Source: Candidatus Palauibacter rhopaloidicola (GTDB lineage Bacteria; Gemmatimonadota; Gemmatimonadetes; Palauibacterales; Palauibacteraceae). Taken from it: a stretch of DNA of 64,000 bases. The translations under genes were made by a program, and so were the position numbers. The stretch spans positions 62,001 to 126,000 of the forward strand of contig JAPPGH010000024.1 in NCBI GenBank assembly GCA_026914155.1. Direction: 5' to 3'. Below are positions 9,831 through 18,859 of the stretch, in pieces. Under the pieces are notes generated by a model. That model made no database searches. It saw only the letters and a list, made by a program, of their open reading frames with translations, and was not told where the DNA came from. Position 1 is the first letter of the stretch, and the number at the start of each line of letters is the position of its first letter.

Positions 9831-10649
9831 TCAGCTTCCGCCAAGAGCGATGGAGCCCGCGACGACGCGGCGCAGGGCGCCTCCGCGCGGCCGGAGCAGG
9901 AGGGCGCCGTCCGGAGCGATCCCGGCCGCGAGGCCGACGGCGGGTTCGCGGTTCGACAGCCGATGCTCGACCCAGCGGTTCTTCAACCAGTCGAAACGGT
10001 CGAGCTCATCGAGCGACGCCGCATCGAGGGAAGTCGGTGCGCGGGGGAGCCGGCGCTCGAGTCCCGCCACCACGGCGTCCGCGACGTCGACCAGGCGCGC
10101 GGGACCCACGCAGTCGGCAAGGGCCACGGCTCCGTCCATCTCATCCGGCAGCCGGCCGGACTCGACGTTGATGCCGACGCCGACGACGAGAAACGCCTCC
10201 CTCCCATCGGCCCGGGCGGTCTCCGCCAGGATGCCGCCGAGCTTCCGCTCCCGCGCCATGAGGTCGTTGGGCCACTTGACGGCCGAGGCCAGGCCCGGGA
10301 AGCGCCGGTTCAGTTCGCGCGCGAGATCGACGCCGGCCACGACCGTGACGAGCGGCGGGACGGTGGCTTCACGCAGTCGGAACGCCATGCTGAGATAGAC
10401 GCCGGCCCCCGCCGGAGACGCCCAGCTCCGGCCCGCCCTGCCCCGCCCGGCCGTCTGCTGGCGGCAGAGTACGATCGTGCCGGACGGCGACCCGGCTTCC
10501 GCCAGTTCGCGGGCGAGATCGTTCGTCGAAGGGATGCGGTCGAAGGCGAAGACCGACTCCCGGCCCCAGAGCTCGCGCAGCGCGGCGACGGGTTCCCCGG
10601 CCCAGTCGCCTGCCTCTTCTGCGAGCATGGTCGCTCCGACGTCAGTCAT
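9831..10649 (-). CDS. birA: Biotin--[acetyl-CoA-carboxylase] ligase, class I (no DNA-binding domain)
   Basis: 272 residues. It attaches biotin to the carboxylase carrier protein via biotinyl-AMP. The biotin/ATP loop GRGRAGRSW and the AVKWPNDLM motif are present. There is no N-terminal winged helix, so it is a ligase without repressor function. Pairing with coaX is common in bacteria. Two starts are possible: ATG 10649, which has no ribosome site and follows an array of minicistrons, or ATG 10628 (MLAEEAGD), which has CGGAG six bases upstream. Confidence 0.93.
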   Translation of the reverse strand: MTDVGATMLAEEAGDWAGEPVAALRELWGRESVFAFDRIPSTNDLARELAEAGSPSGTIVLCRQQTAGRGRAGRSWASPAGAGVYLSMAFRLREATVPPLVTVVAGVDLARELNRRFPGLASAVKWPNDLMARERKLGGILAETARADGREAFLVVGVGINVESGRLPDEMDGAVALADCVGPARLVDVADAVVAGLERRLPRAPTSLDAASLDELDRFDWLKNRWVEHRLSNREPAVGLAAGIAPDGALLLRPRGGALRRVVAGSIALGGS

Positions 10650-10683
10650 TCAATCAGTCATTCAACAGTCATCCAACAGTCAT
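10650..10683 (-). other. Chain of three overlapping minicistrons between uppP and birA
   Basis: A near-perfect 11-12-base repeat starting ATGACTG occurs four times (ATGs at 10683, 10672, 10661, 10649). The uppP stop overlaps the first ATG. The first reads ATG ACT GTT GGA TGA, the second ATG ACT GTT GAA TGA, and each TGA overlaps the next ATG. The third, ATG ACT GAT TGA, abuts birA's ATG in the same frame. No ribosome binding site is seen within the array, so passage to birA would need repeated stop-restart. Confidence 0.75.
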
Positions 10684-11480
10684 CCGCGAAGCGCCGGCCA
10701 GATCGCCGCCGCGGCAAGGTATCCTCCGCCGACGAGCCAGCAGTACCAGGCGAAGCGGTGGAATACACGCCGTTCAAGCATCCGCAGGAAGATACGAATG
10801 GCGAAGACCCCTGACAGGGCCGAGGCGGCGAAGGCGACCGCGAGGGGCAGCATCCCGGCCGCGAGTCCGGCTTCCGCGAGTTCCGGCGCCTGCAGCACGG
10901 CGGCCCCTCCAATCGCGGGGATGGAGAGGAGAAAGGAGAATTCAGCCGCGCGGCGGGGTTCGACGCCGGCGGCGGTCGCCGCGGCCACGGTGCTCCCGGA
11001 ACGGGAGATGCCGGGCAGGATGGCGAGAGCCTGTGCCAGACCGATCGCCAGCGCCCCGCCGACCGTGGGCCGCGCACGCGTGCCCCGGCGGGACAGGCTC
11101 CGGATCGACCAGACGACGGCGCCGGTGACGAGCAGCATCGCCGCCGCCAGCACGGGCCGCTCGAACGTGGGCTCCAGCGCGCCCCGCAGGCCGACCCCGA
11201 CGGCGGCGGCGGGGAGCGTGGCCGCGGCCAGAAGTCCGACATCCCGGATACTCCGGCGATCCCCCGAGCACACGCCCCGGATCAGTGCCACGAGGCGTCC
11301 GCGAAAGACCCAGCACACGGCGCACAGCGTCGCGACGTGCACGGTGACCTCGAACACGACGCCGGGGAGTTCGATCCCGAGCAGCGCCTGTCCCAGCACG
11401 AGATGCCCTGAACTCGACACGGGCAGGAACTCGGTGAGGCCCTGGACGACGCCGAGTACGAAGGCTTCGAACGGGTTCAC
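10680..11480 (-). CDS. uppP: Undecaprenyl-diphosphatase
   Basis: 266 residues of mostly hydrophobic helices. It recycles the undecaprenyl carrier lipid for peptidoglycan and other envelope glycans at the inner membrane, and gives basal bacitracin tolerance. Both family motifs are present: LTEFLPVSSSGHL near the N-terminus and ILPGISRSGSTVAAA in the middle. The GTG start overlaps the bshA stop by four bases, showing translational coupling. Confidence 0.96.
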   Translation of the reverse strand: MNPFEAFVLGVVQGLTEFLPVSSSGHLVLGQALLGIELPGVVFEVTVHVATLCAVCWVFRGRLVALIRGVCSGDRRSIRDVGLLAAATLPAAAVGVGLRGALEPTFERPVLAAAMLLVTGAVVWSIRSLSRRGTRARPTVGGALAIGLAQALAILPGISRSGSTVAAATAAGVEPRRAAEFSFLLSIPAIGGAAVLQAPELAEAGLAAGMLPLAVAFAASALSGVFAIRIFLRMLERRVFHRFAWYCWLVGGGYLAAAAIWPALRG

Positions 11481-12631
11481 TCCGTCCCGGCCCCGTCGCC
11501 GTCCCCGTCAGCGAGGACCGTGCGGTACAGCGACTCGTAGCGGGGGACGATGCGGTCGATCGTGAAGCGCTCGAGGGCCCGGTCCCGCGAAGCGCGCGAG
11601 AACGCGTCCCAGCGGGCCTCATCGCTCAGCAGCGCGATCGCCGATGTCGCCATCGCGTCGACCGCTCCCACCGGATGGAGGTAGCCGGTCACGCCGTGCT
11701 CCACGACTTCGTCGAGGCCCGTCCCGGAGGACCCCACCACGGGAACGCCGGAAGCCTGCGCTTCGAGCGCCACCAGACCGAACGATTCCTGCTCGCTCGG
11801 GAGCAGGAAGAGATCCGCGCCGGCGAGGAGTTCGGCGACGGAGTCGATCTTGCCGAGGAAGACGACACGCTCCGCGATGCCCAGCTCCGCGGCGACCTCC
11901 GCGGCGCGCTGCCGCTCCGGACCGTCTCCCACGAGGATGAGGCGAGCCGGCAGGGCGCCCTGGATCCGCGCGAACATCTCCATGAGGTCGGGGATCCGCT
12001 TGACGGCACGGAAGTTCGAGATGTGCATCACGACCTTCTCTCCGGGCCGCGCGAGCCGGTGCCGGCCGCGGTGGCGCTCGCGGTCGTAGATCTTCGGATC
12101 GACGAAGTTCGGGATGACCTCGATCGCGCAGCGGCTGCAGTCGAAATCGCGGTGCGTCCGCTCGCGGAGCCACTCGGAGACGGCCGTGATCCGGTCGGAC
12201 TTCTCGATCGAGAAGCGGGTGATCGACCAGTACGACGGGTCCTGGCCCACGAGCGTGATGTCCGTGCCGTGCAGCGTCGTCACGAGCTTCACGTCGCGCC
12301 CGCCGTCCCGGAGCATGTCGCGCGCGATCCACCCCGCCGTCGCGTGCGGGATCGCGTAGTGCACGTGGAGGAGGTCGAGTCCCTCGCGCCGCGCCACTTC
12401 GTGCATCGTGACGGCCAGCGCGAGCGAGTAGGGAGGATACTCGAACAGCGGGTAGCGATTGACCTCGACTTCGTGGAAGTAGACGCCATCGATGAAGTGG
12501 GTGAGACGGAACGGCTGGGCATAGGAGATGAAGTGTACCTCGTGCCCCCTGCGGGCGAGGCCGAGCCCCAGCTCCGTAGCGATCGCCCCGGAGCCTCCGT
12601 ACGTCGGATAGCACGTGATCCCGATCTTCAT
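11477..12631 (-). CDS. bshA: N-acetyl-alpha-D-glucosaminyl L-malate synthase (bacillithiol step 1)
   Basis: 384-residue GT-B glycosyltransferase (GT4). The start MKIGITCYPTYGGSG and the following VHFISYAQPFRL are hallmarks of BshA, which joins GlcNAc from UDP-GlcNAc to L-malate in bacillithiol synthesis. The C-terminal half has the nucleotide-sugar EQESFGLVALEAQASGVPV motif. bshB and bshC are not in the window. The ATG follows two overlapping minicistrons and lacks a strong ribosome site of its own. Confidence 0.92.
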   Translation of the reverse strand: MKIGITCYPTYGGSGAIATELGLGLARRGHEVHFISYAQPFRLTHFIDGVYFHEVEVNRYPLFEYPPYSLALAVTMHEVARREGLDLLHVHYAIPHATAGWIARDMLRDGGRDVKLVTTLHGTDITLVGQDPSYWSITRFSIEKSDRITAVSEWLRERTHRDFDCSRCAIEVIPNFVDPKIYDRERHRGRHRLARPGEKVVMHISNFRAVKRIPDLMEMFARIQGALPARLILVGDGPERQRAAEVAAELGIAERVVFLGKIDSVAELLAGADLFLLPSEQESFGLVALEAQASGVPVVGSSGTGLDEVVEHGVTGYLHPVGAVDAMATSAIALLSDEARWDAFSRASRDRALERFTIDRIVPRYESLYRTVLADGDGDGAGTE

Positions 12632-12659
12632 CGTCCCGTCTTCATCGTCCCGTCGTCAT
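12628..12659 (-). other. Two overlapping minicistrons between miaA and bshA
   Basis: A 14-base unit ATGAAGACGGGACG and a close copy ATGACGACGGGACG precede bshA. The miaA TGA overlaps ATG 12659, which reads ATG ACG ACG GGA CGA TGA. That TGA overlaps ATG 12645, which reads ATG AAG ACG GGA CGA TGA, and its TGA overlaps the bshA ATG at 12631. This is the same architecture as the uppP-birA junction, with a different repeat. Confidence 0.75.
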
Positions 12660-13585
12660 CCTGATTCGCGCCAGTCGGCTGCGATGCGGCGCGCAAGTTG
12701 CCCCGGCGTCGTCGACCCGTCCAGCGCCCGAAGCACTACGACGTCCTCCGGAACCTGGTGCCTGAACCACGTCCGCTGGCGGCGGGCGTAGCGCCAGGTG
12801 GCCCTCGACACGCGCTCGATCGTCTCGTCCAGCCCCGCCTCGCCCCGCACGAGCGCCGCGACGTCCGCGTAGCCCAGCGCGTCGAAGGCGCGCGAGCCGT
12901 CGAGGCCGCACGCCAGGAGGTCGCGCACCTCCTCCGGCCAGGCGCCACCGCGGATCGACGCCTCGGCGCGACGCTCGATCCGCTCGCGGAGAAGCGGCGC
13001 GGGCCACTCCAGCACATAGGTCGCGGTCCGCAGGGGCGGGCGTTCGGGCGGGGCGCTCGTCATCCAGTTGGTGAGCGGCTCGCCCGTCAGGAGCGCGAGC
13101 TCCACCGTGCGCGCCGCGCGCTGCCGGTCGAGCGGACGGCGCCGTGACGCCAGCGCCGGATCGAGGCGGGCCGCCCAGCGCGCCAGTTCCTCGCGCTCGA
13201 GCGCGTCCAGCCAGGCGTGCAGCGCCGCGCGGCGTGCCGGGTCGAGCGGGGGCTCCTCGAACATCGGGTGCGTGAGCGCACGCAGGAACAACCCCGTCCC
13301 GCCGGCGAGGATGGGAACGCGGCCCCGGGCGCGGATCCCGGCGAGCCAGCGAGCCGCCAGGCGCGCGAAGCGGCCCGCGCCGTAGCGTTCGTGCGGGTCC
13401 AGAAAGCCGACGCCGTGGTGCGGCGCGGCGGCGAGTTCGCCGGCGGAGGGGGCCGCGGTCCCGATGGCGAAGCCGCGATACGCCTGGCGGCTGTCCATGG
13501 AGATGATCTCGCCGCCCAAGCGACGCGCGACGTCGATGGCGACGGACGTCTTGCCCGAGGCGGTGGGCCCCGCGATGACCGGCAC
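12656..13585 (-). CDS. miaA: tRNA dimethylallyltransferase
   Basis: About 309 residues. It adds a dimethylallyl group to A37 of tRNAs that read UNN codons. VPVIAGPTASGKTSVAI is the P-loop; DSRQAYRGFAIGT and GGTGLFLRALTHPMFEEPP follow in family order, and RTWFRHQ lies near the C-terminus. The ORF track runs 196 codons too far upstream through mutL. GTG 13585 has GGGGAC eight bases upstream; GTG 13600 is the alternative and adds five residues. It directly follows mutL, as in many bacteria. Confidence 0.94.
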   Translation of the reverse strand: MPVIAGPTASGKTSVAIDVARRLGGEIISMDSRQAYRGFAIGTAAPSAGELAAAPHHGVGFLDPHERYGAGRFARLAARWLAGIRARGRVPILAGGTGLFLRALTHPMFEEPPLDPARRAALHAWLDALEREELARWAARLDPALASRRRPLDRQRAARTVELALLTGEPLTNWMTSAPPERPPLRTATYVLEWPAPLLRERIERRAEASIRGGAWPEEVRDLLACGLDGSRAFDALGYADVAALVRGEAGLDETIERVSRATWRYARRQRTWFRHQVPEDVVVLRALDGSTTPGQLARRIAADWRESG

Positions 13586-13611
13586 GGGCGAAGTCCCCAC
13601 GGGCGCGGCGG

Positions 13612-15402
13612 CTACCCGCGGCCGAACCGCCGGTCGAGCTCCTCGACGCTCAGGCGCACGATCGTCGGGCGGCCGTGGACATCGTGCCCGGGCAGCGGGG
13701 TCGCGAACAGTCGGTCGAAGAGTTCCCTCGCCTCTTCCGGGGCGATGGGCTCGCCCGCCTTGATCGCTCCCTTGCACGCCATGCTCTTCGCGAGACGCTC
13801 GTGCTGGTTGCGCGCCGTGTCCACGAGCGGCGAGCCCTCGGCCAGTTCCCGCACCATCTCGCGCAGGCAGCGTTCGGCGTCGAACCGGGAGTGCGGCTGC
13901 GGAGCCGCCGTCAGAATCCAGGTCCGCTCGCCGAACGGCTCCAGCTCGAAACCCTGCCGGGCGAGCAATCCGGCCAGGTCCTCGAGCGCCTCGGCCTCCG
14001 GGGGCGAGAACTGCAGGGTGACGGGAAAGAGGAGCGCCTGGGAGGTGCCCCCTCCGGTTTCGAACCGCGCCATGATCTCCTCGTAGAGCACGCGCTCGTG
14101 CGCCGAGTGCTGGTCGACGATGAGGAGTCCCTCGCGGGTCGCGGCCAGGATGTAACGGTCGTGGAGTTGCCACAGCTCCGGGCCGGCGAACGGCACCTCC
14201 GCATCCCCCTGCCCGCTCGCGCCCGTTACGCCCCCCGGCTCGTCGGCCCCCCTCGCGTCGTCCCGCCCGGAGACGAAGAGCGCGAACTGCGGCATCTCCG
14301 CGGCCGGCTCGGGGCGGGGTTTCGCGGCGCGGCCGCGGGAGGGCGTTCGATGGCCCGGCTCCGCGTCGGGCGCGGCGCCGGGGATTCCCACCGGCTTCGT
14401 CGAATCGAGCCGTGCCAAGGCGGCGCGCACGGCATCGCCGACCGCCGTCTCGACGCTCTCGCGGTCGCGGAAACGCACCTCCGCCTTGGCCGGATGGACG
14501 TTGACGTCCACCCCTGCGGGCGGCGTTTCGATGCGGAGGAAAAGGCTCGGCCGAAGGCCCTCCACGACCGTCGTCCGGAACGCGTCATCCACCAGCTGCA
14601 GGAGAGCGGCATCCCGGAACGGGCGGCCGTTCACGAAGGTGTAGCGGCGCCCTCCCCTCGCGCGCGCCGCATCCGGCCGCTGGATGAACCCCCGGACGCG
14701 TACGGGTCCGTCAGCATCTTCCACGGGGATGAGCGTGGGGGCGAGGTCGGCCCAGAGCTGTCCGATCCGTCCGAGCCAGTCCCGCGCGGGGGAGAGATCC
14801 ATGGAGGCGCGGCGATTCGACTCGAGCCGAAAACCGACGGCGGGGTTCGCGAGCGCGAGGAGTACGAGCGCCTCGCCGGCGGCCCGCGTCTCGGCGGCCG
14901 AACTCCTGAGGAACTTGGCGCGCGCCGGGAGGTCGTGAAACAGCGCGCGGACCGTCACCGTCGTGCCGCGCCGGCGCGGGACGTCGTCGACGCTGCGGAT
15001 GCGGCCGAAATCGACCCGCGCCCGCACGCCCTCCTCCGGACTCAGCGCCGTGTGCAGTTCGAAGCGGCTGACCGCGGCGATGGAGGGCAGCGCCTCGCCG
15101 CGGAAGCCGAATGAGCGGACGCTTCGGAGGTCATCCACACTCCGGATCTTGCTCGTAGCGTGCCGGTCCAGGGCGAGCACGGCGTCCTCGCGATTCATCC
15201 CGCTCCCGTCGTCCGAGACCCGGATCTCGGTCTTCCCGCCGTTGCGGAGCGCGACCTCGACGCGACGGGCCCCGGCATCGACCGCGTTCTCGGCGAGTTC
15301 CTTGACCACGGAGGCGGGACGCTCCACGACCTCTCCCGCCGCGATCTGGTTCGCGACGTGATCGGGCAGGATCTGCACGCCTCCCGCCGCCGGGCGGTTC
15401 AC
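13612..15402 (-). CDS. mutL: DNA mismatch repair protein MutL
   Basis: 596 residues. The N-terminal GHKL ATPase has ENAVDAGA, DDGSGM, HATSKI and GFRGEAL motifs (residues about 38-105). The C-terminal domain holds DQHSAHERVLYEE, the metal-binding endonuclease motif DQHAx2Ex4E with A changed to S, plus ACKGAIKAGE and VHGRPT and the terminal FGRG. It is therefore probably a nicking-type MutL. The GTG start overlaps the tatD stop by four bases; the ORF-track start lies inside tatD. Confidence 0.96.
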   Translation of the reverse strand: MNRPAAGGVQILPDHVANQIAAGEVVERPASVVKELAENAVDAGARRVEVALRNGGKTEIRVSDDGSGMNREDAVLALDRHATSKIRSVDDLRSVRSFGFRGEALPSIAAVSRFELHTALSPEEGVRARVDFGRIRSVDDVPRRRGTTVTVRALFHDLPARAKFLRSSAAETRAAGEALVLLALANPAVGFRLESNRRASMDLSPARDWLGRIGQLWADLAPTLIPVEDADGPVRVRGFIQRPDAARARGGRRYTFVNGRPFRDAALLQLVDDAFRTTVVEGLRPSLFLRIETPPAGVDVNVHPAKAEVRFRDRESVETAVGDAVRAALARLDSTKPVGIPGAAPDAEPGHRTPSRGRAAKPRPEPAAEMPQFALFVSGRDDARGADEPGGVTGASGQGDAEVPFAGPELWQLHDRYILAATREGLLIVDQHSAHERVLYEEIMARFETGGGTSQALLFPVTLQFSPPEAEALEDLAGLLARQGFELEPFGERTWILTAAPQPHSRFDAERCLREMVRELAEGSPLVDTARNQHERLAKSMACKGAIKAGEPIAPEEARELFDRLFATPLPGHDVHGRPTIVRLSVEELDRRFGRG

Positions 15403-16184
15403 GCCGCGTCCTCCAGGCGGTAGAAGCGGCGGGCGTTCGCCGCCGTGAGCGCCGCGGCCTCCTCGAACGATGTGCCGCGCACCTCCGCCAGCCGTTCGCA
15501 CGTGTGCGTGAGGTAGGCGGGTTCGTTTCGGCGGCCGCGGCGGGGGGCGGGCGCGAGGTAGGGGGCGTCCGTCTCGATGAGGAGCCGATCCGCCGGCACC
15601 GCGCGGGCCCACTCGGCCAGCTCGGGGACGAACGTGATGAGACCCGAAAAGGAGACGTACCAGTCCGCATCCAGGGCGGCCCGCAGGAGTGCGTCGCCTC
15701 CCGTGAAGCAGTGCAGCACCCCGGCGGCGCCGTCGCCGTACTCCCTCACCCGCTCCGCCGTCTCGGCCTCCGCGGAGCGCGAATGTACGACGACCGGCAG
15801 GCCGAGCCGGGCCGCCAGCCCGAGGTGCGCCTCGAAGTTCTCCAACTGCGCCCGCCGGGCCGCGTTGTCGTAGTGGAAGTCGAGACCCGTCTCCCCGACC
15901 GCGACGACTTCAGGGGCTTCGGCGAGGCGCTCGATCTCGCGCATGAGGGAGGACGAGGTCCGGTCCGCCGCGTGGGGATGGAGCCCCGCCGTCGCCCACA
16001 GGCCGGGCGTCCGCGCGGCCAGCGCCGCGGCCTGCTCGGCGTCCTCGGGGTCTGAGGCGACCGTGACCATCCGGCGAACGCCCCGCGTGCGGGCCCGGTC
16101 CACCACCTCGTCGAGATCGGGTGCGAAGCGGTCCGCCGTCAGGTGAAGGTGCGAATCGAAGAGCGTCGTCCCGGTACCGGCCAC
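15399..16184 (-). CDS. tatD: TatD family metal-dependent hydrolase (DNase)
   Basis: 261-residue TIM-barrel hydrolase. The N-terminal FDSHLHL gives the HxH metal pair; GETGLDFHYD, VVHSRSAEAE, LHCFTGG and ETDAPYLAP follow in TatD order. Family members are 3'-5' exonucleases or DNases used in DNA quality control. It stands between secF and mutL in the same operon, starting 25 bases after the secF stop. Confidence 0.93.
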   Translation of the reverse strand: MAGTGTTLFDSHLHLTADRFAPDLDEVVDRARTRGVRRMVTVASDPEDAEQAAALAARTPGLWATAGLHPHAADRTSSSLMREIERLAEAPEVVAVGETGLDFHYDNAARRAQLENFEAHLGLAARLGLPVVVHSRSAEAETAERVREYGDGAAGVLHCFTGGDALLRAALDADWYVSFSGLITFVPELAEWARAVPADRLLIETDAPYLAPAPRRGRRNEPAYLTHTCERLAEVRGTSFEEAAALTAANARRFYRLEDAA

Positions 16185-16209
16185 CCTCGGCGAGCCAGAG
16201 CTAGCCGCG

Positions 16210-17142
16210 CTAGGTGCGGGCGGCGATCGCGGAGCGCCTGCGCGCCCGGTCGTGGATCTCGAGGAGAACGGGAGACGCGACGAAGATCGAGGAATAGGTC
16301 CCGATGAGCACGCCGATGATGAGCACGCCCGCGAAGGGCCGAATCACGGCGCCCCCGATCACGACCAGCGAGAACAGCGCGATGAGCGTCGTGCCGCTGG
16401 TGAGGACCGTACGGGGCAGCGTCTCGTTCAGGCTGCGGTTGAGCGTCGCGTCGTAGGGTTCCTTCCGCTTCTTCCTGAGATTCTCCCGCACGCGGTCGAA
16501 GACGACGATGGTGTCGTTGAGCGAATATCCGATGATCGTGAGAATCGCGGCGACCGTCGCCAGGTTGATCTCGATGTCGAACAGCGAGATGAACCCGAAC
16601 GTGATGAGCATGTCGTGCACCGTCGCGATGACGGCCGCGAAGCCGAACCGCCACTCGAAACGGAAAGCGAGGTAGATCAGGGTCAGGAGGAAGGACAGCA
16701 GCACGGCGATGACCGCGGTGCGCTGGAACTCGTCGCCGACCTTGGCGCTCAACGTATCGCCGCGCGCGATCTCGAAGCTCCCGGCGGAGTACTGGGTCTC
16801 GAGGCTCGTCCGGATCTGGTCCCGGATCGCGTTCTGGTCCTCGTCCTCCCCGACCGGCACGCGCAGCAGAAAGTCGTACGTCTCCGCTCCGACCGTCCGC
16901 AGCTGCTGAATCTGCACGCCCGTCGTACCCCCGGCCGTCAGCGCGTCGCGGATCTGGCCCACATCGGTCGTCTGCGAGAACTGGACCTCGAGCAGGACGC
17001 CGCCCGTGAACTCCACGCCCGTCCGCAGGCCGCCGCGAAAGACGATCGACAGGAGGCCGATCGTGATGATCGCGGCCGACGCGAAGTACGCCGGCCGGCG
17101 CATGGAAAGGAACTTGTAGCTCGCGTTCTGGAAGACCCTCAT
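16210..17142 (-). CDS. secF: Protein translocase subunit SecF
   Basis: 310 residues. With SecD it pulls exported proteins across the inner membrane using the proton gradient. A first membrane helix near residues 18-36 is followed by a periplasmic domain, then a block of five helices containing FRFEWRFGFAAVIATVHD and GYSLNDTIVVFDRVREN, the RND-type SecF signature. It starts 13 bases after the secD stop. Confidence 0.97.
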   Translation of the reverse strand: MRVFQNASYKFLSMRRPAYFASAAIITIGLLSIVFRGGLRTGVEFTGGVLLEVQFSQTTDVGQIRDALTAGGTTGVQIQQLRTVGAETYDFLLRVPVGEDEDQNAIRDQIRTSLETQYSAGSFEIARGDTLSAKVGDEFQRTAVIAVLLSFLLTLIYLAFRFEWRFGFAAVIATVHDMLITFGFISLFDIEINLATVAAILTIIGYSLNDTIVVFDRVRENLRKKRKEPYDATLNRSLNETLPRTVLTSGTTLIALFSLVVIGGAVIRPFAGVLIIGVLIGTYSSIFVASPVLLEIHDRARRRSAIAART

Positions 17143-17155
17143 GGTGACTTCGTTC

Positions 17156-18859
17156 CTATATGCTCACGGACTCCCGGGAGCCGCGTCGGTTCAGGTACAT
17201 GATGAAGAGCGTCCGCGTCACGTAGATCGCGGAGAAGAACGACGCGAGGATCCCGATGCAGAGCGTCACCGCGAAGCCCTGCACCGCGCCGGTCCCGAAC
17301 TGGAAGAGGATGATCCCGGTGATGAGCGTCGTGAGGTTCGCGTCGATGATCGCCGACAGGGCGTTGCCGAAGCCCGCGTCCACCGCCGTGCGCGGCGTCT
17401 TCCCCGCCGCGAGTTCCTCGCGCACCCGTTCGAAGATGAGGACGTTCGCATCCACCGCCATTCCGATGGAGAGGATGAGGCCCGCGATGCCCGGCAGCGT
17501 GAGCGTCGCTTCGAGGCCGGCCAGACCGCCCAGCATGAAGATGACGTACGTGAGCAGCGCCCCGACGGCGAGTATTCCCGCTGCCCGGTAGTAGATCATC
17601 ATGACGATGATCACGCCGACGATCCCGATGATGAAGGCGGTGCGGCCCTGCCGGATGGAGTCTTCGCCGAGCGAGGCGCTCACGTTGCGCTCCTCGACGA
17701 CCTCGATCGGCATGGGCAGCGCACCGGCCCGAAGAACGAGCGCGAGTTCCTGCGCCTCCTGGAAGGACGCTCCGGGGGTGAGTTCGATCTGGGCGCGCCG
17801 GCTCAGCACGCTGCGGATGACGGCGTAGCTCTGGACCCGGTCGTCGAGGACGATGGCCATGTTCTCGCCGATGTTGCGCGCCGTGCCGCGCTCGAAGACC
17901 CGCGAGCCGCGCCGCGTCGTCTCGAACGGAACGATCGGCTGGTTGAAGGTCGGGTCGCGGTTCGCCGGCCCCGCATCCTGAAGCATGTCGCCGGTGATCA
18001 GGGGCTCCGCCTCGAGCACATAGAGCGGCACGTAGGATCCCGCGCCCGCCCCGACCTGCTCCACTCCCCAGTGAAGCGTGACGCCCCTGGGGAGCGCTTC
18101 CCGCACGCCGTCGAGTTCGAGCCACGCCGCCGCGGTCGGTTGATCCTCCTGCGGCACGAGATACTCGCCCAGGATCCGTCCCTGTCCGAGCAGGGCCGAG
18201 AGCGGCCGCGCGGTGGCTTCATCCACCGCGTCGGCCGCCTCCTCTTCGGTCGCGAGCGAATCGGCGGCCGGGTCCTCCCCGGCGGCCGGGTCCTCCGCGG
18301 CGGCCGCTTCCTCCGCCGTGGCGGAATCGGCGGCGCCGCCGAGGATGTCGCTGAGGTCGACTTCCGGCTCGGTCTCCAGCGTCGTGACCTGGAGGTTCTC
18401 GATCCCCACCTCGTTCACGATCGCGCGGTCGATCCGCTCCAGAGCTTCCATGAAATCCTGACCGTCCGTGACGACCTTGAACTCCATGAACGCGGTCTCC
18501 GTGGCGATCCGCTTCGCCTGCTCCGGGTTGTCGACCCCCGCGAGCTCGATGATGATGCGGGTGCCGGAGCGCTGGATCGTCGGCTCGCGGACGCCGAACT
18601 CGTCGATCCGGTTCCGAATCGTCGTGAGCGTGCGATCGACCGCATCGTCGAGATCCTCACCGCTGAGGGCGCCCTCGGGGTCGTAGATCTCGACCGTGAG
18701 TTGCATGCCCCCCTGCAGGTCCAGTCCGAGCTTGAGCGGCCACACCCGCTCGGATTCGCCCGTGACTTCGTCGACGATGGTCTCGGGCACCAGGGCGAAA
18801 CCGCAAATCGTTACCAGAACGGCGATCCAGACCAATCGCCAGCGTACCGAACCGAACAT
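17156..18859 (-). CDS. secD: Protein translocase subunit SecD
   Basis: 567 residues. LKLGLDLQGGMQLTVEI is the classic SecD start of the periplasmic P1 domain, and the C-terminal six-helix block has AGLILSIGMAVDANVLIFERVREE. Between the two, around residues 175-225, lies an Ala/Glu/Asp-rich low-complexity insertion not needed for the fold. A GGTGAC ribosome site precedes the ATG. It is the first gene of the secDF-tatD-mutL-miaA run and diverges from the SLC13 transporter; the 247-base gap (18860-19106) must carry both promoters. Confidence 0.97.
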   Translation of the reverse strand: MFGSVRWRLVWIAVLVTICGFALVPETIVDEVTGESERVWPLKLGLDLQGGMQLTVEIYDPEGALSGEDLDDAVDRTLTTIRNRIDEFGVREPTIQRSGTRIIIELAGVDNPEQAKRIATETAFMEFKVVTDGQDFMEALERIDRAIVNEVGIENLQVTTLETEPEVDLSDILGGAADSATAEEAAAAEDPAAGEDPAADSLATEEEAADAVDEATARPLSALLGQGRILGEYLVPQEDQPTAAAWLELDGVREALPRGVTLHWGVEQVGAGAGSYVPLYVLEAEPLITGDMLQDAGPANRDPTFNQPIVPFETTRRGSRVFERGTARNIGENMAIVLDDRVQSYAVIRSVLSRRAQIELTPGASFQEAQELALVLRAGALPMPIEVVEERNVSASLGEDSIRQGRTAFIIGIVGVIIVMMIYYRAAGILAVGALLTYVIFMLGGLAGLEATLTLPGIAGLILSIGMAVDANVLIFERVREELAAGKTPRTAVDAGFGNALSAIIDANLTTLITGIILFQFGTGAVQGFAVTLCIGILASFFSAIYVTRTLFIMYLNRRGSRESVSI

